NCBI GenBank assembly: GCA_948144175.1
Contig: CANXME010001453.1
Location: 3,348,001 to 3,412,000, forward strand
Direction of reading: 5' to 3'
Length of the DNA stretch: 64,000 nt
Origin: Closterium sp. NIES-65
Taxonomy: Eukaryota; Streptophyta; Zygnematophyceae; Desmidiales; Closteriaceae
Shown one piece after another: positions 13,601-25,600 of the stretch. The notes under the pieces were generated by a model. The model worked only from the letters and a program-made list of their open reading frames with translations, was not told the DNA's origin and did not search any database. Positions within the stretch are counted from its first letter, which is position 1. Each line of letters begins with the position of its first letter. The translations under genes and the position numbers were made by a program.

Positions 13601-15955
13601 GGTTCTGCTGCTGGTGCTGCTGGAGGTCCTGCCGCTGAAGGTGTTGGTGGCGCTGGTGCTGCCGCTGAGGGTGCTGGTGCTGTCCCTGCTGAGTCTGGAG
13701 CTGCCGCGCGGCCTCGGCCGTACTTCGTTCCGCTTCTGCAGCAGGTTCTTGGTCTTTCTCCTCCGGTAGAGTGTCCACACCCTGTCCAGTCGCAGTCACT
13801 GTTGGAGCCTACCTCCCCACTGCCTGCTCCCTCTCCTTACACTAGTCCTACTGGAGGTCTTGCTGAGCGTCGTGAGCCTGCGTCTCGTCCCGCGTCGCCT
13901 GTTCGTGCTGCCCGCGCTAGTGGTCGTGGTTCGCGTCCGCGTCCTCCTCCTGTCCCTGGCACGCACCGGATGTCTCTGCGTCCGTCCACTGCTCCTCTGC
14001 GTGCCCTTTTGCCTTCTCCTCCTGAGTCCTCCCTTCCTGTGCTTACCGACCCAGAGTCGGACTCCCTTCGTGCTGCCAGTCCTACTGTCACGCGTCTGCT
14101 TGCTACTGTCGTCACTGACCCCTCTTTTGAGTCCGCTGCTGCGTCTGCTCTTGTCGCTAAGCTCGTCGACTTTGCTGCTCGCTGTCGTCTAGACTACGCT
14201 GCTAGTCTTGTTGCTGAGTCTGCGTCTGTCTGTCCTCCGTCCGTCGGGGGTGAGTGTGCTCTTGGCACGGACGTCCTAGAGGACAGGCAGGAGGAGTTCC
14301 AGTGTCTGGCTGCTGCTTCACCTCATCTCGCGTCTGTACTGCTTGCTCCTGAGGGAGACCCGGATGCACTAGACATCCCGACTCCGCGCTCTTACGCGGA
14401 GGCCGTAGAGGGTCCCTACTCCTCTCAGTGGCAGGCAGCTATGGATGCAGAGATGGCTTCCTGGAAGTCCACAGGCACCTACGTTGACGCGGTTCCCCCT
14501 CCTGGGGCGAACATCGTCAGTGGCATGTGGATCTTCAGGGTGAAGCGGCCGCCGGGCTCTCCACCTGTCTTCAAGGCGCGGTACGTCGCTCGTGGCTTCA
14601 GACAGCGGCAGGGAGTTGACTACTTTCAGACCTTCTCTCCCACCCCGAAGATGACCACTCTTCGGGTGCTGCTGCACATAGCCGCTCAGCGCGACTACGA
14701 GCTTCACTCTCTCGACTTTAGTACTGCGTTCTTGCAGGGGAGCCTGCACGAGGAGATCTGGCTGCGCCGTCCACCTGGCTTCACTGGGACTTTCCCTCCT
14801 GGCACCCAGTGGAGCCTCCGACGGCCAGTCTACGGTCTCCGCCAGGCACCACGTGAGTGGCACGACACACTGAGGACTACACTTGCGGCCCTTGGGTTTG
14901 CTCCTTCTACTGCTGACCCGTCGCTGTTTCTGCGCACCGACACTTCACTGCCGCCGTTCTACATCATCGTGTACGTCGACGACTTGGTCTTTGCCACAGC
15001 GGACACTGCTGGACTCGCCTACGTGAAGTCCGAGCTGCTGAAGAGACACACGTGCATAGACCTGGGTGAACTGCGCAGCTACCTTGGCTTGCAGATCACT
15101 CGGGACAGAGCACGCCGCACCATTACCTTGACTCAGTCACACATGGTGCAGCAGGTCCTTCAGCGCTTCGGCTTCACGTACTCCTCGCCTCAGGCCACTC
15201 CTCTGTCTACTCGCCACTCGCTCTCAGCTCTGCCTTCGGATGAGTCCGTAGAGTCGAGTGGCCCGTACCCAGAGCTTGTTGGCTGCCTCATGTACCTGAT
15301 GACCTGCACACGACCTGACCTTGCATACCCTCTTAGCATTCTTGCACGCTATGTTGCTCCTGGGAGACACCGACCAGAGCACATGGCTGCAGCGAAGAGG
15401 GTATTGCGCTACCTGTGCAGTACGTCGGGCATGGGGCTAGTGCTTGGAGGGCGGAATCCAGTGGTACTTACAGGTCACGCGGACGATTCTTGGGCTGACG
15501 ACCAGGCTACGCAGCGGTCGTCACAGGGTTACACCTTCAGCCTTGGTTCCGGCTCTGTCTCGTGGCGGGCTACTCGCTCGTCTTCGGTTCTCAGCTCGAG
15601 TTGTGAGGCTGAGATCTACGCAGGGGCCATGGCTGCACAGGAGCTTCGCTGGCTCACCTACCTGCTGACTGACCTTGGAGAGCCGCCTCGTTCTCCTCCA
15701 GTGCTGTACGTAGACAACAAGGCCATGCTGGCCTTGTGTCGAGAGCAGCGTCTGGAGCACAGAACGAAGCACATTGCTCTTCGCTACTTCCTTGCTCGTG
15801 AGCTACAGCAGCGTGGACAGTTGCGACTTGCGTACGTGGCCTCTGAGGCCAACACTGCTGATGTGTTCACCAAGGCACTCGCACCTTGTGACCATCAGCG
15901 CTTCTGCACCCAGCTGGGTCTTGTGCCTGTCTTGCCGCACTTGCTCTCCTCTTGA
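10637..15955 (+). pseudogene. gag-pol coding region of copia element B, broken
   Basis: Parts in order: gag-related and protease segment (protease DSGAS motif near 11370), GAG-pre-integrase HHRLGH (about 11840), integrase core (about 12030-12500), a Gly/Ala/Glu-rich repeat linker (about 12860-13700), reverse transcriptase (about 14480-15200) and RNase H (about 15440-15950). The domain order is that of Ty1/copia. It is broken, with about two breaks, and is presumably inactive. Confidence 0.92.
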
Positions 15956-16165
15956 CTTTACTTGTACTGTCACATATATATACCTGCTCTTGCTTGTCTA
16001 GCTTTATATAAATATATGTGTGTACTCCTGCATGTGAACTGGCCTTGTGGCCTTGCCCTTGTGCTCGGACTATGTGGTGACTTTGTGATCCACCCTGAGC
16101 TTTGCTTTGCTTTGCTTGACTGGTCTTGTGACCCCTTGTTCTCCCCCACTTTGCCTATGGGGGTG

Positions 16166-16301
16166 TGTCAGAACATAAATGTAGCTTATGCTGTTGTGTA
16201 GGCTACAGTGGGGTATACCATAGGGGGTACAACCCAATTAGGGTTTTGCTATTTGTACTCACTTCACTCATAGCTCATTCATTCTCGCTCTATTCTCCAC
16301 A
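16166..16301 (+). repeat. 3' LTR of copia element B
   Basis: 136 bp, matching the 5' LTR at 133 positions. It is preceded by the purine tract ATGGGGGTG and followed by the target duplication ACCGC. Confidence 0.97.
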
Positions 16302-16509
16302 ACCGCCTCACGTTGCGCACCCCAACACGTCACGCTCCTATGTACGTGTTCACATTGAAGCACAATTCCCTGGAGACCATCCACCTTAATCTGCACACAT
16401 TTCGTCTGAGTAAAAAACCCACACTTACACACTAACGAATCACAACACCATAAAGAGTGATTGGAAAATCAGTTCCAATCACTCTCTCACCCCAACACCG
16501 AGGCTCGAA

Positions 16510-18373
16510 ATGGCTCGTCTTTTTCACCGAGCTCAGCTGCCCCTGCATATCAAGCGCGCCATATGCGCGCACCACGTCGAACACCCCCAGCTGCGCCACG
16601 TTGACCTCGCACAATGGTGCTTCACTCGTTTCGGAATCCGCCCCGACCGCTCAACCATCGGGCGCGTCCTGAAAAGTGCTGACCGCTGGGCTACCGATGA
16701 CACCAATGACAACGCCGTGCGTGTGCGCGGCGGCGCGTATCCGGAGCTTGAGCGCGCCATGGCACGGTGGATAGCTAGGGCGGGGCCAGCTGGGGTGCCT
16801 CTCACCCTTGCGACTATTCGGGACCATGTTGCCTACATGGCCCGCGAGAACGGTCTGCCGGCTACGTTTCGTTGCTCCATCGGCTGGGTGCGTCGCGCAT
16901 TACGCCGCCAGGGCGTGAGATGCTTGAGCGCGGTTGGCGAGGCGGCCGACCAGGACATGACGGCCGTGCGCACCACGCAGGAGAAGCTGCCGCAGCTCCT
17001 TATGCATTTGAGCGTGAGGCCACGCGACACCTTCAATTTTGACGAGACGGCCCTCTACATTTCCGTTTTGCCGCGGAAGACCTACTGGACGGGCCGTGTT
17101 GCGGGCAAGAAGAATGGCAAAGAGAGGCTCACCATCGGCTTCCTCGTCAACGCCGACGGCTCTACCTTGTTCCGCCCTCTCGTGATCTCCAAGGCCCGGC
17201 GCCCGCACGACTTCCGCCCCGACTACGACCCAGAGGAGTTGTGCTACTGGCGCAACACTGCCAAGGGGTGGATGACTACCGCGGTAAGTTCCGTCGTGGA
17301 GGCCGCTAGTGTTGAAAGCTGCATTGACACCCTCCCCGAGTTATGTCACACTCATTACTGTTCACCATCACCCACCTTCCCCCCCGCAGCTCTTCACGCA
17401 CTACATCGAGCAGCTGGATGCGGCTATGTTTGCGGAGGGGCAGCAGATCGTGATACTGCTCGACAATGCCAGCAGTCACACGCTCACGACACGGGGTGCC
17501 ATCACCGAGGACCTCTTCGGCTTCCGCACCCGCAAGCTCGAAAATGTGCGACTCGTCTACCTGCCGCCTAACACGACTTGCTTCACCCAGCCCCTTGACC
17601 AGGGCCTGATTGCAATGGCGAAGGCGCGTTATCGCGCACATTGGCTGCGGAAGTTCACTGGCATGTGGGCTGCCGAAGGCGCCACCTCCGCAGCGGCTCG
17701 TTTCAGGCCGAACCTCCGAGACGTGATCGCGTGGCTGAGCGATGCCTGGATGAATATCCCGCCGCGCACCATCCAGAGATGCTGGTGGCGCACGGGATGC
17801 CTCCCGCGCGCCTGGGCCATGGAGTTGGCGCACGTGGGGGCGGGCGCTATCCGCGACCCTGGCACCGTCGCCGACATCGGCCTTGCTGAGGAGGTCAACG
17901 ACGTCGGCCTCCTCATCGACCGGCTCTGCCTCGGATCCAGCGCAATGGCGGCGAACGATTTCGTCGGTTTCGACGAGAACCAGCCCACTTGCGCGGAGCC
18001 GGGTGATGATCCGCTCGCAGCGGAGCCGGTGCCGGCCCCTTCGCATGATACGTGGGCACCTCCCTCGATCATGCAGGAGGTTTACGATGACGCTGACCCT
18101 GCGTCCCGCGAAGCGAGGTGCACTGCTCGCGCGGCATGCGAGATGCTCATCGGTTACGCCAAGGCGACCTGCACCACACCGCGGGACTTGTGCGCCATCT
18201 TCGACATTCGCAACCCGATCATCCGGGCGCGGATGGAGCGCGCCAGCCCGCCGTTGAACCTCAACGCGACCCCGCCCCCCGCCATGACGACTGCCTCCAC
18301 CCCGGAGGCAGAGACCCCCCGTCCCCGTGATAGGGTCCTCCCGGCGTGGATGACGGTGCCTACGGCTGACTAG
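16510..18373 (+). CDS. pogo/Tigger-type transposase (CENP-B-like DNA binding, DDE_1), one intron
   Basis: Two exons, 16510-17283 and 17390-18373, are joined across a 106-bp intron (GCG|GTAAGT to CCGCAG|CTC) in phase 0, giving 585 residues. Residues about 10-60 form a CENP-B/Psq-type helix-turn-helix, and about 77-140 a second CENP-B/Tc5-type helix-turn-helix. The catalytic DDE_1 domain follows: D178 in FNFDETALY, D283 in ILLDNASSH and D328 in LPPNTTCFTQPLDQG, all three acidic residues being present. The intron removes exactly the sequence between WMTTA and LFTHYIEQ, as expected for the family. Such enzymes cut and paste pogo-like DNA transposons at TA sites. The frame has no internal stop before 18371, so it may be active, or domesticated. 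The first stop (TAG, 18371-18373) is followed by 31 more in-frame codons. I found no convincing long terminal inverted repeats; AATCACAACACC at 16438-16449 and its complement at 18592-18603 are a weak candidate. Copia element B inserted 209 bp upstream. Confidence 0.9.
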
Positions 18374-18469
18374 GTGGCACAGACTGCTCGCCGCCAGGAG
18401 CTCATCGAGGCGGGTTTCCCGGCCGTCATGAGCGGCTACGTCGCCGCCGCAGAATGGATGCGGATGTGA
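18374..18469 (+). other. In-frame continuation after the transposase stop
   Basis: Directly after the TAG, the same frame runs for 31 codons (beginning VAQTARRQELIEAGF, ending EWMRM) to a TGA at 18467-18469. Its composition matches the transposase C-terminus. It could be a former C-terminus cut short by a new stop, or a readthrough extension. Confidence 0.55.
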
Positions 18470-18512
18470 GGCAATTTGTGCCTCTGGCGAGGTGGTGAGA
18501 GACTGGCTCCTC

Positions 18513-18547
18513 CATCAAATTGTGCACGACTTGTGCACAATTTGATG
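18513..18547. repeat. Perfect 15-bp inverted repeat with 5-nt loop
   Basis: CATCAAATTGTGCAC (18513-18527) and its exact complement (18533-18547) flank GACTT. A third, partial copy (CAATTTGTGC) lies just upstream near 18471. It may be a 3'-end hairpin of the transposase transcript or a transposase-binding site near the element end. Confidence 0.85.
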
Positions 18548-19625
18548 TTGTGAATGTGTTCTCACGTTATGTCAGGCAGGTGCACAGGTGGGGTGTTGTG
18601 ATTGGCAGGGTATTTGGATGTACTTGTTTGTGACAAGGGGAGTTGTGAAATGTAATCGGGTCTGATAGTGAATGCGCGAAAAATGGGTAACTGTGTGATT
18701 ACACAAACAACAAAGGTTGCAAACCGGCACTGTTGGGCTAAAAACAAACCTGTTACAACCCGAGTTGTGTATACGCACCCTTTACCCGTGGCGAAACTGT
18801 GCGAACCCGTCGAAGTGACGGAATCGTTTATAAGCCCGGGAGACCTGCCAAAGTTGGGGGACTCTAGCGAGCATCACCTGTATATGACACTACGGGGGCG
18901 GTACAGTAAAGTAAGAAATGAGACAGTGACCAGTTGGGTCCAATCCCATTGGCGATGAAAACAATTGGATCCAATTGGTGTCGACGGACAACGACGAAGG
19001 ACCCGAATCTTTGCGCAGGACGATGTTGCAACTGTAAACTCCAGCTCGGTCAAGGGAGAGAAAGGTTACAGCAAGACTGTCAGTATGGCTCAATTCGATT
19101 CGGCAGAGTTTGAGGTGGCCGAGTGGGGCGCTAAAATGTTGGGACAGGGTGTTTCTCGAACACCCATTGGAGGCGGAGTAGAATTTGACCCTGCACTGCA
19201 ACCGAGTGTTACTTTTTATATATATATAATACATTGCGAACTGCACTGCAACCCAGTGTTACTTTTTTTATATATATAATATTAGCTGTATCCCTGTCAG
19301 CCACATATGTTAGCATAAATACAACCACAAACGGTCATGTATATGCGTAGAATTTGTGAACCCACTCCCCTCAATTTCCCCCTGACTAACACCATCACAA
19401 TAAAAGGCAGTTCACAAGCTTCCTATAGAAAATGACAGTCCATTCGTTCTCTTCCTGCCACCTGTCTGACCAAAAATCACAATAACCTGTACCGGTAGAT
19501 TGCTTGCATCTGCAATACACAGTATAAATCTTCTATCCCACAACACAACATCACTAGTTGAAGTGGAATCATATAAATGAAAGAGAAGCAAGTCAGGCTA
19601 GCATGTGCTGCACCAAGTTGAAGGC
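18548..19625. other. Spacer between transposase and CHLD 3' end
   Basis: No gene recognised. It includes a 50-bp unit repeated almost twice (19191-19280), built on CTGCACTGCAACC-AGTGTTAC plus a TA run. The part next to 19626 would include the 3' untranslated region of CHLD on the minus strand. Confidence 0.6.
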
Positions 19626-22600
19626 CTAAGACTCTTTAAACTGAGAAAGGGCTTCTTTTGTTGCTGCTGACACAACAGCATCAGAGGCGTTGGGCAGGTA
19701 GTAGTATTTTCCTGCAAGGCAAAAACAAAGATACAACAATCAAGGAGACACAATGAGTGATGAGATTAAAAACCTATTCCTTGCTCAAGGGATGATGTGT
19801 CCATATGCTTGCGCACACGTGTGCTGCCACATGAAAGCATCCAGCACATCAAATCTGAGACTCACCATTGGCAACGCGGGCCATCTCCTTGGCGAATCCT
19901 GTCGAGATGAACTTGTTCTCCGAGTCAATCACAAGCAGAGACATGCCATACTTGAGGATCTTGCCTGAAATGTCCAGAATCTCGTCCTGCAGAGGAGAGG
20001 GAAGTGAACACACAACGATCCGGATGTTAGAAAGAGTGGGATAATTGTGCGCGAACACCAAGGGAAGACCATCACATGGGAACAACAAGGAGCACTTCAG
20101 TCAGCACAAACAAGCGACACTGGTAAGGTCAGAATCCGTAAACAGTGTTATGAATGGCTGGAGAGCGCTGCGCAAGCAACCCCAAACACAGCTGGAAGCA
20201 CGCAACACACAGGTCGGCAGCACCAAACAACAGGGAGAAGAGAGAAGCAGTAGGGCCTCAGGTTGAAGACTGAGATTGGGTTGTCTCCGCACAGACAGAA
20301 GACAGCAGATGCTGCAGCTGCCTTGGTAACTAGAGATTGCAATCCTTGGCCCTCTGTGAATCTCAGTCCCAGTAGCAGCAGAGCACAGTGAACAGTGCAT
20401 GGAACACAGGGGAAGAAACGTGTAGCCTATAATGGTGAACACAGTGGGCAGTGCAGGGGACAAGGATGGCAACACATGGTGTGTCCGACAGTGAACCAGT
20501 GGCTGAGACTCAGCAGCGACTCAGCAGCGGCTCAGCACAGGTGGCCTCAGAAAGATGTGATTTATGGGTTGTCAAACACAGCAGGGCTTAGCCCAGCTCT
20601 GGTTGGTCAATGGAGTGGATTCGCATCACAGGCCGGCTGGCTTCTGTGACTGTAACTATCACTGAAACTGTCACTGTGCAGGGTGCAACTGTGCCAACCT
20701 CTGCAGCACTGTGCAGCTGTGCTAGTCTGTGCACATGAAACAGTGTCAGGTGCTCCCGTTGCAATCCAGGGTGCAGGGGCATGAAGCAAAAGAAATGCCA
20801 TGACTCCCTCCCATCACAGCCATCCACCACGCAATCAAATTGATGACAGCTGCGGGTGAGAAAGAGATGAACAGCTGGCCTCAGTCAAGGTTGATTCTGG
20901 GTGATGTGGTTCTCAGCACCGCAGGGCTAAGCCCCGCTCTGATTGGTGCATGAAACAAGTGTTGCATCACAGGCCAACTGCTGTACCCAATTCCACAAAT
21001 ACAACCCAAAGCAGCCTCAGTCCTCGATGAAACACCTCCCTGTCTTCTGTGAGTATGGATGTACTGTGTTCGCACATACCTTAAGCTCCTGCTGTGTGGG
21101 CTTGGGTGCGTCAGGCCCCACTGCCTCCACCTCGCCAAGCGACCGCTTGAGTGACACGTTGGCACGGCCGTCCGTGATCGCGACAATCATCACTCGCCCC
21201 ACCTCGCCAGCCTTCTCCGCGTTCAGACCCACCCGCACAGCCTGATGGGAACAAGAGAAAAGGGAAGCGGCAAGGGGATGCGAGGAGGAGAGCATGAGAT
21301 TTGTGTTCAAATGGCTGATCGTGATGGCCACAGTCACGACTCGCCCCACCTTGCCACTTCTCCGCATTCAGACCCACCCTCACAACCTGACAAGAACACA
21401 GGGATGGGTAAGTGACCATCTGTAATGTAGCCCACTCATATTGCCTAATAAACAAACAGCACACGAAACCCATTGGTGATAGGGACGATCACCACCACCT
21501 ATCCCACTTCGCCAAAAATCCGGTTTCCTGTTGTTAAATGCAAACAGCATTGTGGTTACTGCTACAGGCGGTTACCACCAGTCAGGCCTCAGTCAAGGTT
21601 GATTCTGGGTGATGTGGTTCTCAGCACAGCAGGGCTACGCCCAGCTCTGATTGGTGCATGAAACAGGTGTTGCATCACAGGCCAAGTGGGGAAAGGTGGT
21701 ATGCCTTGCAGGCGATGGGTCTATTGTTGTATAGGGTGACGGGCGCGTATTGTGTGACACAAGGCGACGGGTGTACACAGGCTTCGACAGAAAGAGGGGG
21801 GCTATGGGGAAGCTGGGAGGGGAAGTGGGAGGACGGATAATGACAACAAAGCATTGAGGGTTACCAGGGGAGAGGGAAAAAACGAGATGGCTGTGATTAG
21901 AGAGTCAAGGGAGAGGGGGTGGCAGTGGGTTTGGGGGGTTGAGGGGATGGGCGGGAGGAGGAATGGAAAGAAGGGAGGGAGGGATGGGTTGGAAAGACCA
22001 GACGGAGCGATAGGTGCTAGGCGTTGTGACGGATGGGGACAATGGAGAGAGCAGAGAAGAGCAGGCAAGCAACATACCGTGGAAAGGCCGTGGGCAAGAG
22101 GGGAGCCACCACCGCAGGGCAGCTTGTCAAGTCGCTTCTTTGCCATGGCAATGGAGCGAGACGGCGGCAGCAGCACCTCTGCTGCCTCCCCGCGGAATGG
22201 AATGATGGCCACCTATAAACAGGCAAGGCAGGGGTTGTGCAAATGCAGGTGGGGAAGGGAATGGTACACAGGGGGAAAGGGAAAGAGAGCTGAGCAATTA
22301 GTGGTCTTCCTCACTGTATGTTAGTGGTTATATATATATATATGCAAGGAAATAGTTCAAACAGAGACTGATGCGAGGAAGAGGAGAGATGCTGTCGCCC
22401 CATCACACATCTAACCTATTGCAGGTAACACCTGGGGTCAAACCACGACCTGCCTTGCACCCCAAAGCCCTACCTTCTAACAGCTGGTATTGCTCTCAGC
22501 TGGCAACCACAAGGCAGCCCCCTTGACTTCTGAGTTGCCTCATCAGTCACTCCCTCGATTTTAAGTATCTCAAACCCGAAGTCCTTCTCTTGTATCGGGG

Positions 22601-25600
22601 TACCTGTACCAACCAGCCTCAACCCATCTTAACCGAAACCCGTGTAGCTCTCTGCCAGCAGCTGCATGGCGGCCACTTGTAAACCACCTCAAAGGTCACT
22701 CGTTTTTTAAATGACTTATATCACCTTCCTAAACCTGCCTCATCCCACCTCTCCCGAAAACTCTACCTGATCATGGCTGGTGTAGCTCTCTGCAAACAGC
22801 TGCATGGCGGCCCCCTTGGCTTGTTTGTCACCCCAAAGGTCACTCTCTTTATTGAAGTTACCTGTACCACCTGCCTCAAACTGCCTCAACTACCTAATCG
22901 GAGTAAGCCCTACCTGATCACGGCTGGTGTAGCTCTCTGCCAGCAGCTGCATGGCAGCCCCCTTGGCTTGTTTGTCACCCCAAAGGTCACTCTCTTTATT
23001 GAAGTTACCTGTACCACCTGCCTCAAACTGCCTCAACTACCTAATCGGAGTAAGCCCTACCTGATCACGGCTGGTATAGCTCTCTGCCAGCAGCTGCATG
23101 GCAGCCCCCTTGGCGTTGTTCATGCGGTTCAAAGCCATGCTGCCACTCGCGTCCACCACGAAGATCACCTGCAGCAACAAGCAGGGGACGCATTTGATAA
23201 TGAATGCACGAATTAGGGCGCCTTGGTTCAATAATACGTGTGTGATACATGCTGCTATCACTGACATGCTAGATTCGTGCTTTCTGCCCCTCTCACTTCA
23301 CTGCAGCTTCTGGCCCCCCAACCACTGCAGATTCTGACGAACAAAACTCCCTTCTACACTGTGGTTAAGTGGGACTCACCAGGGCACCAGCCTTGCGTGC
23401 CATGCGCTTGGAGCGCATGTCAATCTGCTCCACGTACACCGGCCGCGTGTTGCCCGACTTCTGCGCTCGCTCACGGCGCAGCTTCTGGAATGGCGCTGCT
23501 GCTCGCAGGGTGGCGTCCACTGCCAGCCGCCTCACTTGACCCTGCACGCCCACGTGATCAGTATAGGGTTGTTGGGGAGGTTGAAAAATTGGAGCAAGTG
23601 AATTCTGAATCAACTGACGAATTAAATGGCGCAGCAAATGGTTTCAGAAGTGGCATCTATGTAACTCATTAAGATACTGACATTGCATGGACAAGGGAGA
23701 GAGGCGGAAGGAGAGGGCGGAGGGGAAGCACGGACAAAGGGAGAGAAGGCGGAGGAGAGGGCGAGGGGGAGGTGTGGACAAAGGGGAAGAGGGGGGAGGA
23801 GAGGGGGAGAAGAGGGGGAGGAGAGGGAGAGGGAAAGGGGAAGGGGGGAAAATGGGGGGATTCCAAGCGGGAAGCGGGAAAAAAAGCGGGATAATCCATG
23901 TCTCATGACCTACTCTTTCAATTATCTGAGCTAGGACTGAGAGACGCTCACCTTAGGGAGCATGGGCTTGATGTACCGCCCTCTATCCTCTGAGAAGATG
24001 ACGTTCTTGGCGCGGCCCGCCTTGCCCTTGCGCCGCTGCGCCTGCTGCGCGAACATGAGCAGCTGCTGGTCCACCACGCCGCCCTCCGCGTCGAACACAA
24101 ACTCCTCTGGAATCTGGTCCGGCTGCTGCTCGTCCTGGTCCTCGTCCTCGTCCTCCTCGTCCTCCTCCTGCTCCTGCACTCCCCAGCGGTTGATGCAATA
24201 AAAGCACAGGTGAGAACGAGGTCAGAAATTAGAAGACTGGAACGGGAAGGATACAGGTTGGAGCCCTTTACAGCGAGAGTGACCTATGTAATGAGATGAG
24301 AGTATCATTGGAGTGGCTTTTAATCCAAAATCGCGATCTCAACCCCATCCCATCTCTTCTTTCTCTCCATCCTTCCTCTGCTCCCAGTGCAAGCTTTTAT
24401 CTCCGCGCACATTAGCATCAGACGCATGTCATCGTCGCTCATCTCATCCTTTCCTGATCCTCGTCCGTCTGATGATGAAGGAAGTAGTGCAAAGAACCAG
24501 ACTTCAGTGCAACATCATCACCTGAGACTGCTATCGGCTCACCTCTTCTTGATCCTCGTCCTTCTGCTGATCCTGGGGCGGGGATGGCGGCGGTGGTGGC
24601 GGCGGGGCGTTCTGTTGCTGGTCCTGGGGCATGTCGATCACGGTGGCGCGAGGCAGAATGACCAGCTCGACCTGCATTACATGCACGATGCGGACAGAAC
24701 AGATAACGGCCGAAGAAAAACAAGGTCACTATGAGGAATGAAGAGATTGACCAGGCAAAAGGTGAAAGGTACACGGATGACCAGTAGGCAGAAGGCGAGC
24801 CAAATAGTGAAAAGGGGAGAAACGAGTACGGGGTTTCTTCTGGAGCAAATGTACGCTTGTGAGTGACTTCGAGTCCACGTGGAAAAAGAGCCTCAAGTTA
24901 AAGACAAGCGCCAATTTAAGATTTATCTAGGTCCATCTGCATTCAAAACAAGTCATTGGCCTTCGAGCCTTCCCGTTTTGCCAAGGATGGACCATATCAG
25001 CCTATCCTACACAGTTTCCATGCAATCGTAGGTCAATGCAGATGAGGAGAAAAGAAGTGCCAGAGGAACTCACCGCCCTGCGAAGGTCGTCCGCGCTGAC
25101 TCTGTCCCTCCCTTCCAGCGCTGCTGACGCCATCGCCACGCGCTGTGCAAACAGCTCCGCTCGGTGCCCCTGGGAGGATCGAAGGGAAGAAAACTTGTCA
25201 GATGGATGTTCTCTATTACGAGACGCTTCATTCACTTCTGGCCCACCCAAGACAAAGTAACGAAATACCGAAACGTCTCAAGATGAAAATGAAGAATGGC
25301 ACCGCCCGCGGATGGTCTCTGTGTGACGAGAGAGTTCATCTGCTCGCGGCTCATGTTGACATCATTTGAAGGGCCCCCCACCCCATACAAGAATTATCAA
25401 GCTAAGAATGCAGTACCACCTGGCACTGCCAGCGGATGGCTTCTGTGACGAGGTACTTCATCCGCTCGCTGCTCATCGAGACCTCTCCCGAGCGAGCATT
25501 TCCTACAATTCTCAAAAACTTCACAAAAACGGCAGAAGGTGTAAATGCGATACCAACCTGGCACTGCCCGCGAATGGCCTCTGTGACGAGATACTTCATC

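Larger units (their letters stand above)
9407..16301 (+). mobile_element. Ty1/copia element B, full length, broken
   Basis: A 6,895-bp copia element with 136-bp LTRs and a perfect 5-bp target duplication ACCGC (9402-9406 and 16302-16306). The order is 5' LTR, primer-binding site TGGTATCGAGC (9543-9553), a 1-kb GC-rich leader array, gag/protease region, pol, a TA-rich tail, purine tract and 3' LTR. The LTRs differ at 3 of 136 positions (about 2%), so the insertion is fairly young. The coding part looks broken, with about two breaks. It belongs to the same subfamily as element I. Confidence 0.97.

Noticed and set aside
16438-18603. 12-bp inverted match AATCACAACACC as terminal repeats of the pogo element
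   Set aside because: Too short, not flanked by a clear TA duplication, and the sequence beyond it does not match; kept only as a weak candidate.
19191-19280. TA-rich 50-bp repeat as a promoter
   Set aside because: It lies beyond the 3' end of CHLD and downstream of the transposase with no gene reading away from it; a simple tandem duplication explains it.
22773-23216. Plus-strand open frame with three tidy repeats of about 49 residues
   Set aside because: It is the antisense of the 147-bp exon 10 array in CHLD; because 147 is divisible by three, the frame repeats by arithmetic, not as a protein.
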